Part shown: positions 1 through 10,110 of the stretch, in pieces | Position numbering within the stretch: the stretch's first letter is position 1 | How the letters are laid out: each line of letters starts with the position of its first letter | NCBI GenBank assembly: GCA_963675135.1 | Contig: OY776119.1 | Location: 78,795,727-78,859,726 of the forward strand | Length of the DNA stretch: 64,000 nt | Direction: 5' to 3' | From: Galeopsis tetrahit | Lineage: Eukaryota; Streptophyta; Magnoliopsida; Lamiales; Lamiaceae | The notes under the pieces: generated by a model | What the model saw: only the letters and a program-made list of their open reading frames with translations | Told to the model about the DNA's origin: nothing | Database searches by the model: none | Position numbers and translations under genes: made by a program

Positions 1-197
1 TTTATTTATAAAATCTATGTTAAAAGTATTTCCATTGTGTCTCGTTTGTTTTTAGTGTTTCAAGTCTTCCGCTGTGAATCTTAACTTCTGACATTCTGTT
101 AGAGTCAGTGTTGCACTATTTGTCTCAACATTCTGTGCAACATTTATCTACTTATACTTAAACACTTTTATACACCGTACACCCCACACACACTTTC

Positions 198-734
198 ATA
201 TACTAAAATCTAGAAAATTGAAAGAAAATTATAAATATGTTTAAAAAAAAGGGACAACTCTAACTACCCCTGTCATATTCCCCAAATGTAAATTATATTA
301 TGATTTATATAATAAATTGAACGAGATTATACGAGATTTTATGTATCCGTAGACCTCTCATCCAAGAAATTATTTCCCGAACTAAATTGAACACAAGTAT
401 AATTAAATATAAACTCTATAAGTAATTATTATGATAAACATAATATTAAATCATATAAAAACGCATTCAAATTAATTTAATGCACATTTATTAAGTTTTG
501 AAATTCTTATTTAAGCTTGTTTGATAATTATATGAGTCGAACTAAAATGAGCTTTAATCGAGTCGAGATTAATTTAAACCCTAAACCCCTGTCATATTCC
601 CCAAATGTAAATTATAAATTATTATATAAATCATATAATTTACATTTGGAGAATATGACCGGGGTAGTTGGAGTTGTCCCTTTTTTTTTAAACATATTTA
701 TAACTTTCTTTCAATTTTCTAGATTTTAGTATAT
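198..734. repeat. Foldback element with ~120-bp inverted arms
   Basis: The first ~120 bases (from 198) reappear as the reverse complement at about 612-734 with only a handful of differences. Both arms start with the same ATATACTAAAATCTAG end. The right arm is itself part of a second, smaller hairpin, because about 588-617 repeats the inner part of the left arm in direct orientation. This looks like a non-autonomous DNA element with long terminal inverted repeats. I could not identify a clear target-site duplication, so the superfamily is left open. The small ORFs here are not genes. Confidence 0.7.
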
Positions 735-2359
735 ATTTTTATTTTTGAATTTTTATATTTTTAATTAATTAGGAAAAATGTTTAGGTAGAATTTGAGCAT
801 AATTCAGATTTTAATGATATTTTTATTTAATTTAAAATATATTTTAAATGATGTTTTAAAAAAAAACATTAAAATCAGTATTTTTTAAAAATATTTTAAT
901 GATGTATTTTCTTTTAAACTTTAAATAAAATATTTTAATGATGTATTTTTTTTAAACTTTAAATAAAATATTTTCTGTTTATATTGGAGTTTAACTACGG
1001 ATTTAAATTGGAATAAAATTTTCTGTAAATAAAATTTTATTAAAATTGGAATACAAATTTAAATAAAATCAGTATTCAATAAAACAGAAAAATAGAAAAT
1101 AGATTTAAATAAAATATTTTCTGTTTAGAAGGAATAAATTATACCTTAAATTTTATTAAAATTGGAGTTTAAACTTAAAGGACTAAAATAGATTTTAAAA
1201 AGACTAAAATTAATAGCTTATAAGATATAGGATGTATTTTGTAAAGTTAAAAACTTAAAGGATTTATTTTGAAATCACTCAAACTTAAAGGACTAAAACA
1301 AATATTTCCTCTATTTTACACTCCATAAGTTTTTGGGATCTCAATTTTCGTCACGATTTCATTTCATTATTAATAAGATTTCTTTCTTTTGTGACTTAAT
1401 ATTTTCTATATCTAGCTAGCACCTTCATCATGCAATTTAAAGGAGTTACACGTCTGTTACTATATATGCTTGAGGCTTAACTTATATAAATGCCATAATT
1501 TTGATACGTTCTTTTCTTTTAGTTTTAGATATGGCACATTATTTGTAAATATGAGACTATAAATATTTGAGCAATTGAATTAATATAAAATTAATAAAAT
1601 AATCTTTTACAACTAACGGGTTCAAGAACTATAATGCATCTAACTCTAATTATGTGTTTCAAAAACTTATACTGTATGAAATATTGTACACATCTTAATA
1701 CTCTATATTTGGGAGAATATAATGGGACACGTGTCACAATATTATCACTCTACACAATCTCTCTCTTCACCAAAATCGTCTATTTCAAAATCTCTGCATT
1801 CTCAGCCATTCTGATTAAAAAAATCAATTTTTCCTATTTTAATCTCAAAATAATAATTTACATATTATCTATTATCTACTCATAATTATTATTTTTAAAT
1901 TTGAAATCATAATTATTATTTTTTATTTTATTTTTTTAAACTTTAATCGCAACATTATTTATTTTTTAAAATTTAATCACAATTCAAATCAATAAATCTT
2001 TATTCTCTTTCTTTGACTGAGCGGTTTTTTTTTAATCACATTATATATATATTTTTAATCACTATATTTTTTTAATCAAATCTTAATTTTAATATATGAT
2101 TGATATATTTCAATCTCTATTTTCTCAAATTCATTCTATTTCAAAATTGATTTTTTCTTATTAATATAACAATTATTAATATTTTATTAATCTTAATTAT
2201 TAATTTTAAGATTTTTTTAAAATCATTTTAATCTTATCTTCTAAATGCCCACTTTTAAATATTAATTTTTAATATTAAAATTTAAATATACTTCATGAAA
2301 CAGAATTTCAACGTAAAAATATGTTATTAACAAATCCAATTTTGAATATTCAAATTTAA
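735..2359. other. AT-rich intergenic DNA, no gene seen
   Basis: Long A/T runs and short degenerate repeats, including a duplicated ATTTTAATGATGTATTTT block near 890-970. No ORF has recognisable protein similarity. The 80-bp segment at 1614-1693 is listed separately because an identical copy sits near 5.7 kb. Confidence 0.6.
1614..1693 (+). repeat. 80-bp segment duplicated at 5737-5816
   Basis: The sequence from TAACGGGTTC to GTACACAT is found again, without a difference that I can see, at 5737-5816. Here it is embedded in continuous AT-rich DNA, whereas the other copy is flanked by a 30-bp direct repeat. That makes this the probable donor. Confidence 0.8.
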
Positions 2360-2601
2360 GATTATCATTAATTTTCGCCCACCTTCTACCTTAATTATTG
2401 TACATTCAAATCATAATTCCAACTATATAAAGCATATGCATAAATCATTTGTTAATCATAATTTCATCACTCATTTCTCTGATTATCATTAATTTTCGCC
2501 CACCTTCTACCTTAATTATCGTACATTCAAATCATAATTACAACTATATAAAGCATATGCATAAATCATTTGTTAATCATAATTTCATCACTCATTTCTC
2601 T
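2360..2601 (+). repeat. Tandem duplication, 2 x 121 bp
   Basis: Units 2360-2480 and 2481-2601 start with GATTATCATTAATTTTCGCC and differ at about two positions (ATTATTG/ATTATCG and TTCCAAC/TTACAAC). The duplication is young. Each unit has a TATATAAAG box, but no convincing gene follows. Confidence 0.9.
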
Positions 2602-3076
2602 CGAGTTTACGGGTATGACGATGTTTTTATAGAAATTTTTATTTTCTCTAATCTCTAATGTTTACTCATGTTTTGCAGATGATTTTCATCTTCGTTTTTT
2701 CATTTGAAACATCTTATGCAAGTTCAAGATCTACAATGATGTAAATTTTAAAAGTCATGTGTAATTAATGCACAAGAAATCCATTTAGAGATGTACTTTA
2801 TTGAATTTTTTTTATTTTTTTCGAAAATTCTTAGTGATGTACTTTATATTCCAAGATCATGTAATTAATTTTTAGAGATGTAGGAGTACATTTTATTCCA
2901 AGATCATGTTATTTCTTTTTCTATACTATAGAATTTATCAATTTGTATATTACTTTTTTTTTTAATATTTTATTTTATATTTATTTCTTTGAGAAAATTA
3001 TATCTAAAAATCTGAGTTTATAATTTCGAATGTTTCATTTTATCGTATTATGAGATGAAAATAATGTTTCATTTTA

Positions 3077-4060
3077 TAAGTTAAAAAAAATACAACTTAA
3101 TATGTTTGTATACTTATTTTTAAATAAATTAAATATTTTCTTGCAAATTATTAACTACGATACAAATTGTAAAATCAAATTAGGATCAATATTATTGTTA
3201 GGTTCTCAATATTCTTAGGTTCCTATTTGTCCGACTTCAAAAAAAAAAGAAGGTTCCTATTTGTCCGACTTCAAAAAAAAAATAAAATAGAAGTTTCCTA
3301 TTTGTCCGACTTCAAAAAAAGAAAGGTTCAATTTTTATATAATAAATTTTGAATAAATTTTGAATTTTATGTTAACTTAAATGTAATTTATATATTTTAT
3401 GCAAATATTTTTTTATAATATACATGGAAGTGCATATATTTATTTTGTTAAAGTTTTTTTAATTGCACCAATCATCAAGAATGAAGTGCAAATAAATTAT
3501 ATATATTTGACTTTATAAAAGATGAATTATTGCCGTAAATTTATAAGTTAAAAAAAATACAACTTAATAGGTTTGTATACTTATTTTAAATAAATTAAAT
3601 ATTTTATTGCAAATTATTAACTACAATATCCTAAAATCAAATTAAGATCAATATTATTGTTAGGTTCCTAATATTCTTAGGTTCCTACCGACTTCAAAAA
3701 AAAAAGAAGGTTCCTATTTGTACGACTTAAAAAAAAAAGGTTCTATTTATCGGAATTCAAAAAAAGAAAGGTTCGATTTTTATATAATAAATTTTGAATT
3801 TTATATTAACAAATGTAATTTATATATTTTATGTAAATATTTTTTTATAATATACATTGGAAGTGCATATATTTATTTTGTTAAAGTTTTTTTAACTGCA
3901 CCAATCATCAAGAATGAAGTGCAAAAAAAAATTATATATATTTATATTTGACTTTATAATATATTTATTTTGTTAAAGTTTTTTTAACTGCACCAATCAT
4001 CAAGAATGAAGTGCAAAAAAAATTATATATATTTATATTTGACTTTATAAAAGATGAATT
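3077..4060 (+). repeat. Nested tandem duplications (~460 bp, ~90 bp and ~35 bp units)
   Basis: A block from ATAAGTTAAAAAAAATACAAC at about 3077 recurs from about 3540 with small differences. Inside each copy is a short tandem array of GGTTCCTATTTGTCCGACTTC followed by A-runs (about three copies near 3207-3325, fewer near 3680-3770). The end of the second copy (about 3870-3959) is duplicated again at about 3960-4050. Small ORFs in it are shadows of the repeats. Confidence 0.75.
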
Positions 4061-4952
4061 ATTGCCGTAAATTATATATATTTGACTTTTAAGATGAATT
4101 ATTGTCGGGATGAATGTATATATAATTTTCTTGAGATATAGAGTGTGAATGTATTCTAAAATAATTTTAAAAACTTTCAAAGATATAGAGAATATTGTGG
4201 AGGATTTTAGAGAATTTTTAGTAATTGTCTAGAATAATTTAAGAAATTCCAACAAAGTTTGATTAGTTAATTGAAATGTCGAATAAATATGCCCTGTTAT
4301 AATTATACAATTATTTGTTATAATATAATCGTTTTTAATAATTTATTTATTTTTTATAAATTTATTTATATTTTGTTATTGTTTATATAATAATTTATTA
4401 TATTTAAAGATATCATTGTATTTGTTTTAAGTGGATATTTATTTTGGAATGGAAAATTTCAACCATGTTCTACTTTAGAATTTAGATTTATAATTTTAAA
4501 AACTTACCCTAGAAATATCTATAAATCCTACAAAAGTCAACTCTATAAATATCTACAAACTCTATATAAATACCTATAATAACATATATAAACACATATA
4601 ATTCTATACAAGTTAAATTATATCCTACTTAAATTCCAAAATAAACACAAAATATATACTCCTAAGTCATTAAAAATTCAAAATCTACTAGATTTTGAAA
4701 TCGAAATTTCAAAATTCTTAAAATTCCAAAACAAGCATCCACTTAGGGGGATGTATTGGTTGTGGATTTTGTAGGATTTTTTTGGACTTTCAAAGTCTTA
4801 TTCAATTTGTATTTTAAAAAGTCTTTACAAATTCTGAGGTATTCAACCGTCTATGAATTTTATTACTTTATGAATTTTGTTGAATTCTCCTCCAAAAATA
4901 TAAATAAATTGTACTATCCAAAATCTCTCATAGAACTCTGAAGACTAAAAAT
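4061..4952. other. AT-rich intergenic DNA, no gene seen
   Basis: The stretch holds A/T-rich sequence with TTATAA-type repeats. I see no coding segment, RNA gene or element with clear ends. Confidence 0.5.
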
Positions 4953-4954
4953 TA

Positions 4955-5092
4955 GGAATGACAATATTGATCCGACCCGTGGGTACCCACCCCACCCGCG
5001 AGCTTTGGGTCAGGCCAGATTCGCTCCGTATTGAGTATGAGTCGGGTTTGGGTCTTATGCCCGACCCACGGGTATCTGCCCCGCCCCGAATT
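4955..5092. mobile_element. Fragment of hAT-like element with GGGTACCC/CCCGACCC motifs
   Basis: A GC-rich island in AT-rich DNA. It starts TTAGGAATGACAATATTGAT and contains repeated and inverted CGACCCGTGGGTACCC / GACCCACGGGTATC motifs. The design (TAGG-like end plus dense short palindromic motifs) matches the better-preserved elements at 38052-38631, 44698-45451 and 52581-53235. Only one end is evident, so I call it a fragment. Confidence 0.4.
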
Positions 5093-5682
5093 AATATATA
5101 AACTTTATATATATTATTGGTAAAATATTTTATATAATATATATAATATTAATTAAAAAAATATTAAAAATAACTCTTTAACTCTTTGCATTAATATCGG
5201 AGTTTAATATCGGAGTTTATGAAAATATATGTAAATTAATAAAAAAATATATTCCACAATCCTGTCAAGTTTATGGATTTTATAAATCCACGTAATTTTT
5301 AAAATCCAAAAAAATTCAATAGAATCTCAATTGAATACACCCTCCTTATTTTTGTAGTTTTGTAGAATTGTGAAGCTTTTAGAAATTTGTAATTTTATAT
5401 ATATTTTTATTAATAAAATTATTTATAATGCCCTTATTTATTAATGCATATGTTATTAATATATTAAAAAATATTACTCTATAATATATAAAAATATAAA
5501 TATAATAATATAGATTCAAATTTGTAGAAATGTATATGTTATAAATATATTAGAATAAAAAAAAGTTTAACTCTCACATACTCTGACATGAAAAGAAAAA
5601 GATATAAAAATTAATATAGTATTTAAAGTTATTATTTTAATAAATCGACTCTAATATAATATTATTATTTTAATAAATTGAT
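5093..5682. other. AT-rich intergenic DNA, no gene seen
   Basis: Poly-A/T-rich sequence. It may include the body of a Helitron whose 3' hairpin lies at 5683-5699, but no 5' end was found. No ORF of interest. Confidence 0.4.
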
Positions 5683-5711
5683 CCCGCGTAAAACGCGGGT
5701 ATAGAACAGTT
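5683..5711 (+). mobile_element. Candidate Helitron 3' terminal hairpin
   Basis: CCCGCGT, a three-base AAA loop and ACGCGGG form a perfect 7-bp GC-rich stem in otherwise AT-rich DNA, followed about 10 bases later by ACAGTT. Plant Helitrons end with such a stem followed by CTRR. Here the CTRR is absent or decayed, and no 5' TC end was found. The call rests on the hairpin and its GATCCCGCG context only. Confidence 0.4.
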
Positions 5712-5845
5712 AACATATATAGTTAATTAATTAAGGTAACGGGTTCAAGAACTATAATGCATCTAACTCTAATTATGTGTTTCAAAAACTTATACTGTAT
5801 GAAATATTGTACACATTAACATATATAGTTAATTAATTAAGGTAA
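5710..5845 (+). repeat. 76-bp templated insertion between 30-bp direct repeats
   Basis: 5710-5739 and 5816-5845 are the same 30 bp (TTAACATATATAGTTAATTA...). Between them are 76 bp identical to sequence at 1617-1692. The arrangement fits a staggered break filled by copying a nearby segment. It has no transposon ends. Confidence 0.75.
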
Positions 5846-6407
5846 ATTTGAGGTAAAAATTCATGAATCAATATGAGTCAATTTTGAATTAAACTAATTT
5901 TTTTTTTTGTTCACGTGTATTGTTTTACTACATGTCAAAACTATGTTATTACACGGTCAAAGAAAAAGACAGAAGTTAATTGAAATAAAAGCAAAAGACC
6001 AAAAGAAAGAGAAAGACAAGAGAGAAAGAAACCTTCTGTAGCCAACAGTATTTGGACAAAAAAAAAATGTTATTCGAGTAAATTAAAAAAGTGATAATCG
6101 TGGAAACTAAAATAAAAAATATACTCCTAGTAACTTAATAAACTAAAAAAAATTAATTTCAAAACAAAACAATTTTTTTTTTTTTTGCAGAATTCTTAGA
6201 AAATGAGAAAATGAAATTATAAAGATTTTGAAACACCATTCAAAATTATATATCTCTGATTGAAGAAATAAAAGTTAAAATACATTAAAATTAAATAGCT
6301 ATTACACGACATCTTGAATATCTAGAATTTGAACAATACAATATTTAAGTTGTTATTTTAAATTTTCTGGAGTATATTTTACTTTTTCTAAAATTTTAAA
6401 AAACTCC
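5846..6407. other. Intergenic, no gene seen
   Basis: Low-complexity AT-rich sequence with an A/G-rich patch around 5985-6030. Nothing codes. Confidence 0.5.
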
Positions 6408-6576
6408 CTCCATTCTATTTTTGTTTCATTATTTACTTTTTAAGTCTAGTTTAATACGAAAATTGTTTATTAATATTAAATGAGATAAAATACATTATAT
6501 GAATTTTTTTGAGTAATAAAGTAGAATATAAAATATTATGAAATAAAGTAAAGTAACAAATGATGAAATAAAACGG
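6408..6576. mobile_element. Old Stowaway-like MITE
   Basis: The left end CTCCCTCCATTCTATTTTTG and the reverse complement of the right end (TCCGTTTTATTTCATCATTT) align imperfectly as terminal inverted repeats of the CTCCCTCCGT type seen intact three times further on. The right border is decayed and the flanking TA duplication is not clean. Confidence 0.45.
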
Positions 6577-6636
6577 AAAATATATCCAAGGACATTGGAA
6601 GATTTTAACGGAAAATGTGACTAGCAACTGTTTGCA

Positions 6637-6730
6637 TCACTTTATGGACACACAAACTACGAAAAAATGTAATGAGTGGAGTGTCACTTTATGGACACAC
6701 AAACTACGAAAAAATGTAATGAGTGGAGTG
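6637..6730 (+). repeat. Tandem duplication, 2 x 47 bp
   Basis: TCACTTTATGGACACACAAA... is present twice with a period of 47 bp and no visible difference (6637-6683, 6684-6730). Confidence 0.9.
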
Positions 6731-8422
6731 TTAAGGGGTAATTTTGCAATCTTTTATGAATAAAGTAAAGTGAATTATTGGATTGAGGGTAAAAATAATG
6801 ACATTTTACGTAAATGTGTGAATATTGTGAGAATGTGATTTAACAATTGAGGGAGAGAGGTAGTACTTTTTTTTAATGAATGAGATATTCCGAATTTTGG
6901 AAAGCGGTGAGGTAATACAACAGAAACTCAAGAATAGGCTTCTCATCCTAGGACGATGTTTATTTACAACTCAACATGACCTTCTAAGAACTTCACCGTT
7001 AGAAACTAGACTCGGAGGGCTTTGAATCCATGTGTGCCAATAACTCCCCAGCAAAATCAAATTTCTGCTCAAACTAAATTGTTATCACAAGAAATCTTCA
7101 AGTATAATGTTCTTATTTTTTCTCTACTATCCTAACTACAAATATTTACAAACAAAATAAGCCTATCAAACCATCCTCACTCCCCCTGTGGCATCAGCAT
7201 TGACCTTCGTATACAAACGATATAGCAGGACCGATTTTGACATTTGAGGCTCCCTTTCCAATGCCGCAATTACATCCTTGACTGAAATGGTCCGAGCAAC
7301 ACGTGGTACAACTACTTTATTACTTCCCACTTTCCTAACCAATGCTGTATACCCTTTGTATTGGCCTATTTGAATGCAAAATCAGTGTGTACGGTATCTC
7401 TACCACATTAGATACTTTAATGGTAAAAAAGAGAATTAACGGCAAAAGACAAATATGCAACCAATAATTAAAAGGTAGATTTAGACAGTCCATATGCTAC
7501 ACTAAACAAAGAAACTCCCACTTCCTAGATGCAAAAGAGTAAAGAACGGTTTCCAAATCACACTATCAATAGAGTAGTCTAGGCTGAGTATAATGGCAGC
7601 AATAAAACTAGGTAAGCTTTCTTGGGTACAATGCAACAATATTGTGAGTGCTGCACATTGCCAAAAAATATCTTAACTCCAAATCATTTAAAAAAGTTGA
7701 TCAGATACGAGTCCTTTGGTAAACAATGTATTCAACAGCTCTCTTCAACAATCAGAATAAGTGTCATTTAGTTGTTTATAATTGAAGACAACCCATTGGG
7801 TCAAAGCATGCATATCTGTAGAAGCAGTTAAACCACATACTAAGAAACTAAAGGAACTCCAGCAAGAGGTGGTAAACAGGTATACTCCTGAACCAGACTG
7901 TTCTTCTTAACAATTAGGCAAGATCAAGGGCAGGAGTTATTAAATTTATGAAGTGTGAGGTCTTAAAGATCAAATATAAGAAAGTTATTTGAATTCCACT
8001 AGAAAATATCTCCTGGGTTGACTCTCAGAAATTATTGATATTTTTTTTTTCCAAGTTCTAAAATTAGGCTTTACGCTATTCTGCCACAATGACGTGAAAG
8101 TTAGCTTCTCAGTTAAAAAGGCAAATATCCAGGTCCCAGATTGTGAAAATTGTGATTATGTTCAGATATGGGCCTCACCAGGTTAAATGCTATAAGAACA
8201 TTTACATTATCATTATAATACCAGTTGTTTGAGAAAGAAAAGTAAAATTTGCTAGATGGCATAGACCACTCCTTGGAAATTTAAATGGGTGCTTAAAAGT
8301 TAAAACTAAGCATGTGTTAGGGAGTATTTTGGATTGGAAGTCCATTATTAAAATCTACTTCTAAGAAAATGCTTATATGCATTCTTTGGCGTTTGGGATA
8401 CTAATCCCCATTCACTAGAAGT

Positions 8423-8647
8423 TTTTTTTTTTTTTTGAAGTCTCGGTATCCATCCAGTCTAAAGACCGACCAATCCGGGGGACCAATCCCATCGTCCACA
8501 AGTGTGGGCCCTGCTTAAAGCCAGAGCTAAGCTCTATATGGACTGGCCCCATAGGAATTGTTTGCACCTTGGGAATTTCGAACCTGAGACCTACAGAGGA
8601 GCACACTCCTAAGTCTCAAGCCTACACCACTAGGTCCACACCACTAG
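8423..8647 (-). mobile_element. tRNA-derived SINE in TAF4 last intron
   Basis: Read on the minus strand, a TAGTGGTGTAGGCTTGAGAC segment resembles a polymerase III A box and GGTCTCAGGTTCGAA a B box. About 225 bp on, it ends in a run of A. It is flanked by CCCATTCACTAGAAGT (8407-8422) and CCCATTAACTAGAAGT (8648-8663), a 16-bp target duplication with one mismatch. The A/B boxes and TSD identify a SINE (Au-like in structure). The small ORF across it is not a gene. Confidence 0.85.
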
Positions 8648-9387
8648 CCCATTAACTAGAAGTATATTATGAAAAAAAATCAAATGTCAAAAATTTGCAC
8701 TTCTGCGAGTACACATAAGTAACTTTTTCTAAAGTTCATTAAAAAATAACCACCATACATATCATATATTCACAGATGGACTTGGACACCCGAAAATCTT
8801 TATTAAATGGGTTACCAAACTAGCTCCAAATTTCCAAGCCATAGGGAGTTGTGATTGTGAATGAAAGGTTCAGAAATTCAGTAATTTATCAAAATAATAG
8901 TCAATTTCCACATGGTATATCACAAGAAAGTATCCTTGAAAGGACATTTTTTAATGCTATTTTAGAAGAGATGTGATTTTGTTACTAAGAATTTGTATAC
9001 ACCTCGAATAACTAAAGAATGCCTTGTCCTAAACTTTTCCGGGCAGCAATACAGCATATGAGGATCCTCATTCCATTCTGTTCAATTAAGAATTATATCC
9101 ACGTTTAAGCCTCAGCTGTATATCATTTCATAGCCATCTATTATCACTCTCGCAATTCTGTTGAGAAGGTGTATGGACAATTAATTACTTTGATGTATTT
9201 AAGCTTAAGTTGGTAATAGACAAGTGGCATGAGTAACATATCCTCACTGAAAACCAGTGACTTTGATATGTAAACATAAACACTAAAGAGCTTCCAAATG
9301 AAGAATAAAATATGTTTAAAATTGGTAAGGATGCACTTGCAAGATGAACAGGACAGCTACACTGGAGACCAGTTTAGTTTATCAAAA

Positions 9388-10110
9388 GGCCCCGGCTAAA
9401 CAAACCCCCAGTTCTACTATACACACCCCAACTACTATTCACACCCCATATAAAAGATGATTTTTTAAAACAATTACTATCCACACCCCAATATTTTACA
9501 ATTATACCCATACTTTAAATATATATATGAAAAAAAAGCCAATCGGAAAAATAAATCTCCAATTTTTCTACACACCCCAATTACTATTCATATATATCTC
9601 AATCATCAATATATCTATATTTTTAATTTACTATACAAACCTCATTTTAGAAATAAATAAATAATAATAATAATTAAAAAAAAAAAAAAACCACACAGAC
9701 ATCTCCACCATTGTTGAGAATAAAGAGAAGTTAATTTTATTTACTGCAATTTCGTCAATTTCTGTTATTTTTCCATCTTTCTCTCTTCAAAGATCATTAA
9801 TCTTACTCATTAGATTTAAAAAAACTTCATCTTCTGTTTTTGTTGGCTAGAGGAGGAAGGAATTAAAACAAGATTTTGATCATTGTTGAAAACACCAAAC
9901 AAGCGTGAATTTGCAAACTGTTTTTTTTTATTAAAAAAAAAAGAGTTATATTATGATCTACGAAATATGGACAGTTCAAATGGGAGTAGCAGATTTGTAG
10001 GATGAATTGTTGGGATTATGGGTAATATAGACATTTGATGTAAAGGTATTTTTGTCCAAAAAAATCTTGGGTTGCGTACAATAATTTCGGGGGTTTGTTT
10101 AGTCGCGGCC
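9388..10110. mobile_element. Mutator-like non-autonomous element in TAF4 intron
   Basis: The ends GGCCCCGGCTAAACAAACCC and, inverted, GGCCGCGACTAAACAAACCC form terminal inverted repeats. A perfect 9-bp duplication, TTATCAAAA, flanks both sides (9379-9387, 10111-10119), as expected for Mutator-like insertion. The interior is AT-rich with no transposase. A relative lies at about 42335-42849. Confidence 0.85.

Noticed and set aside
3200..3330. Short spaced repeats that might be read as a CRISPR array
   Set aside because: These are tandem slippage copies with A-runs as spacers in plant DNA, not unique spacers, and no cas genes are present.
8415..8606. Minus-strand ORF of 63 codons
   Set aside because: It is the body of a SINE.
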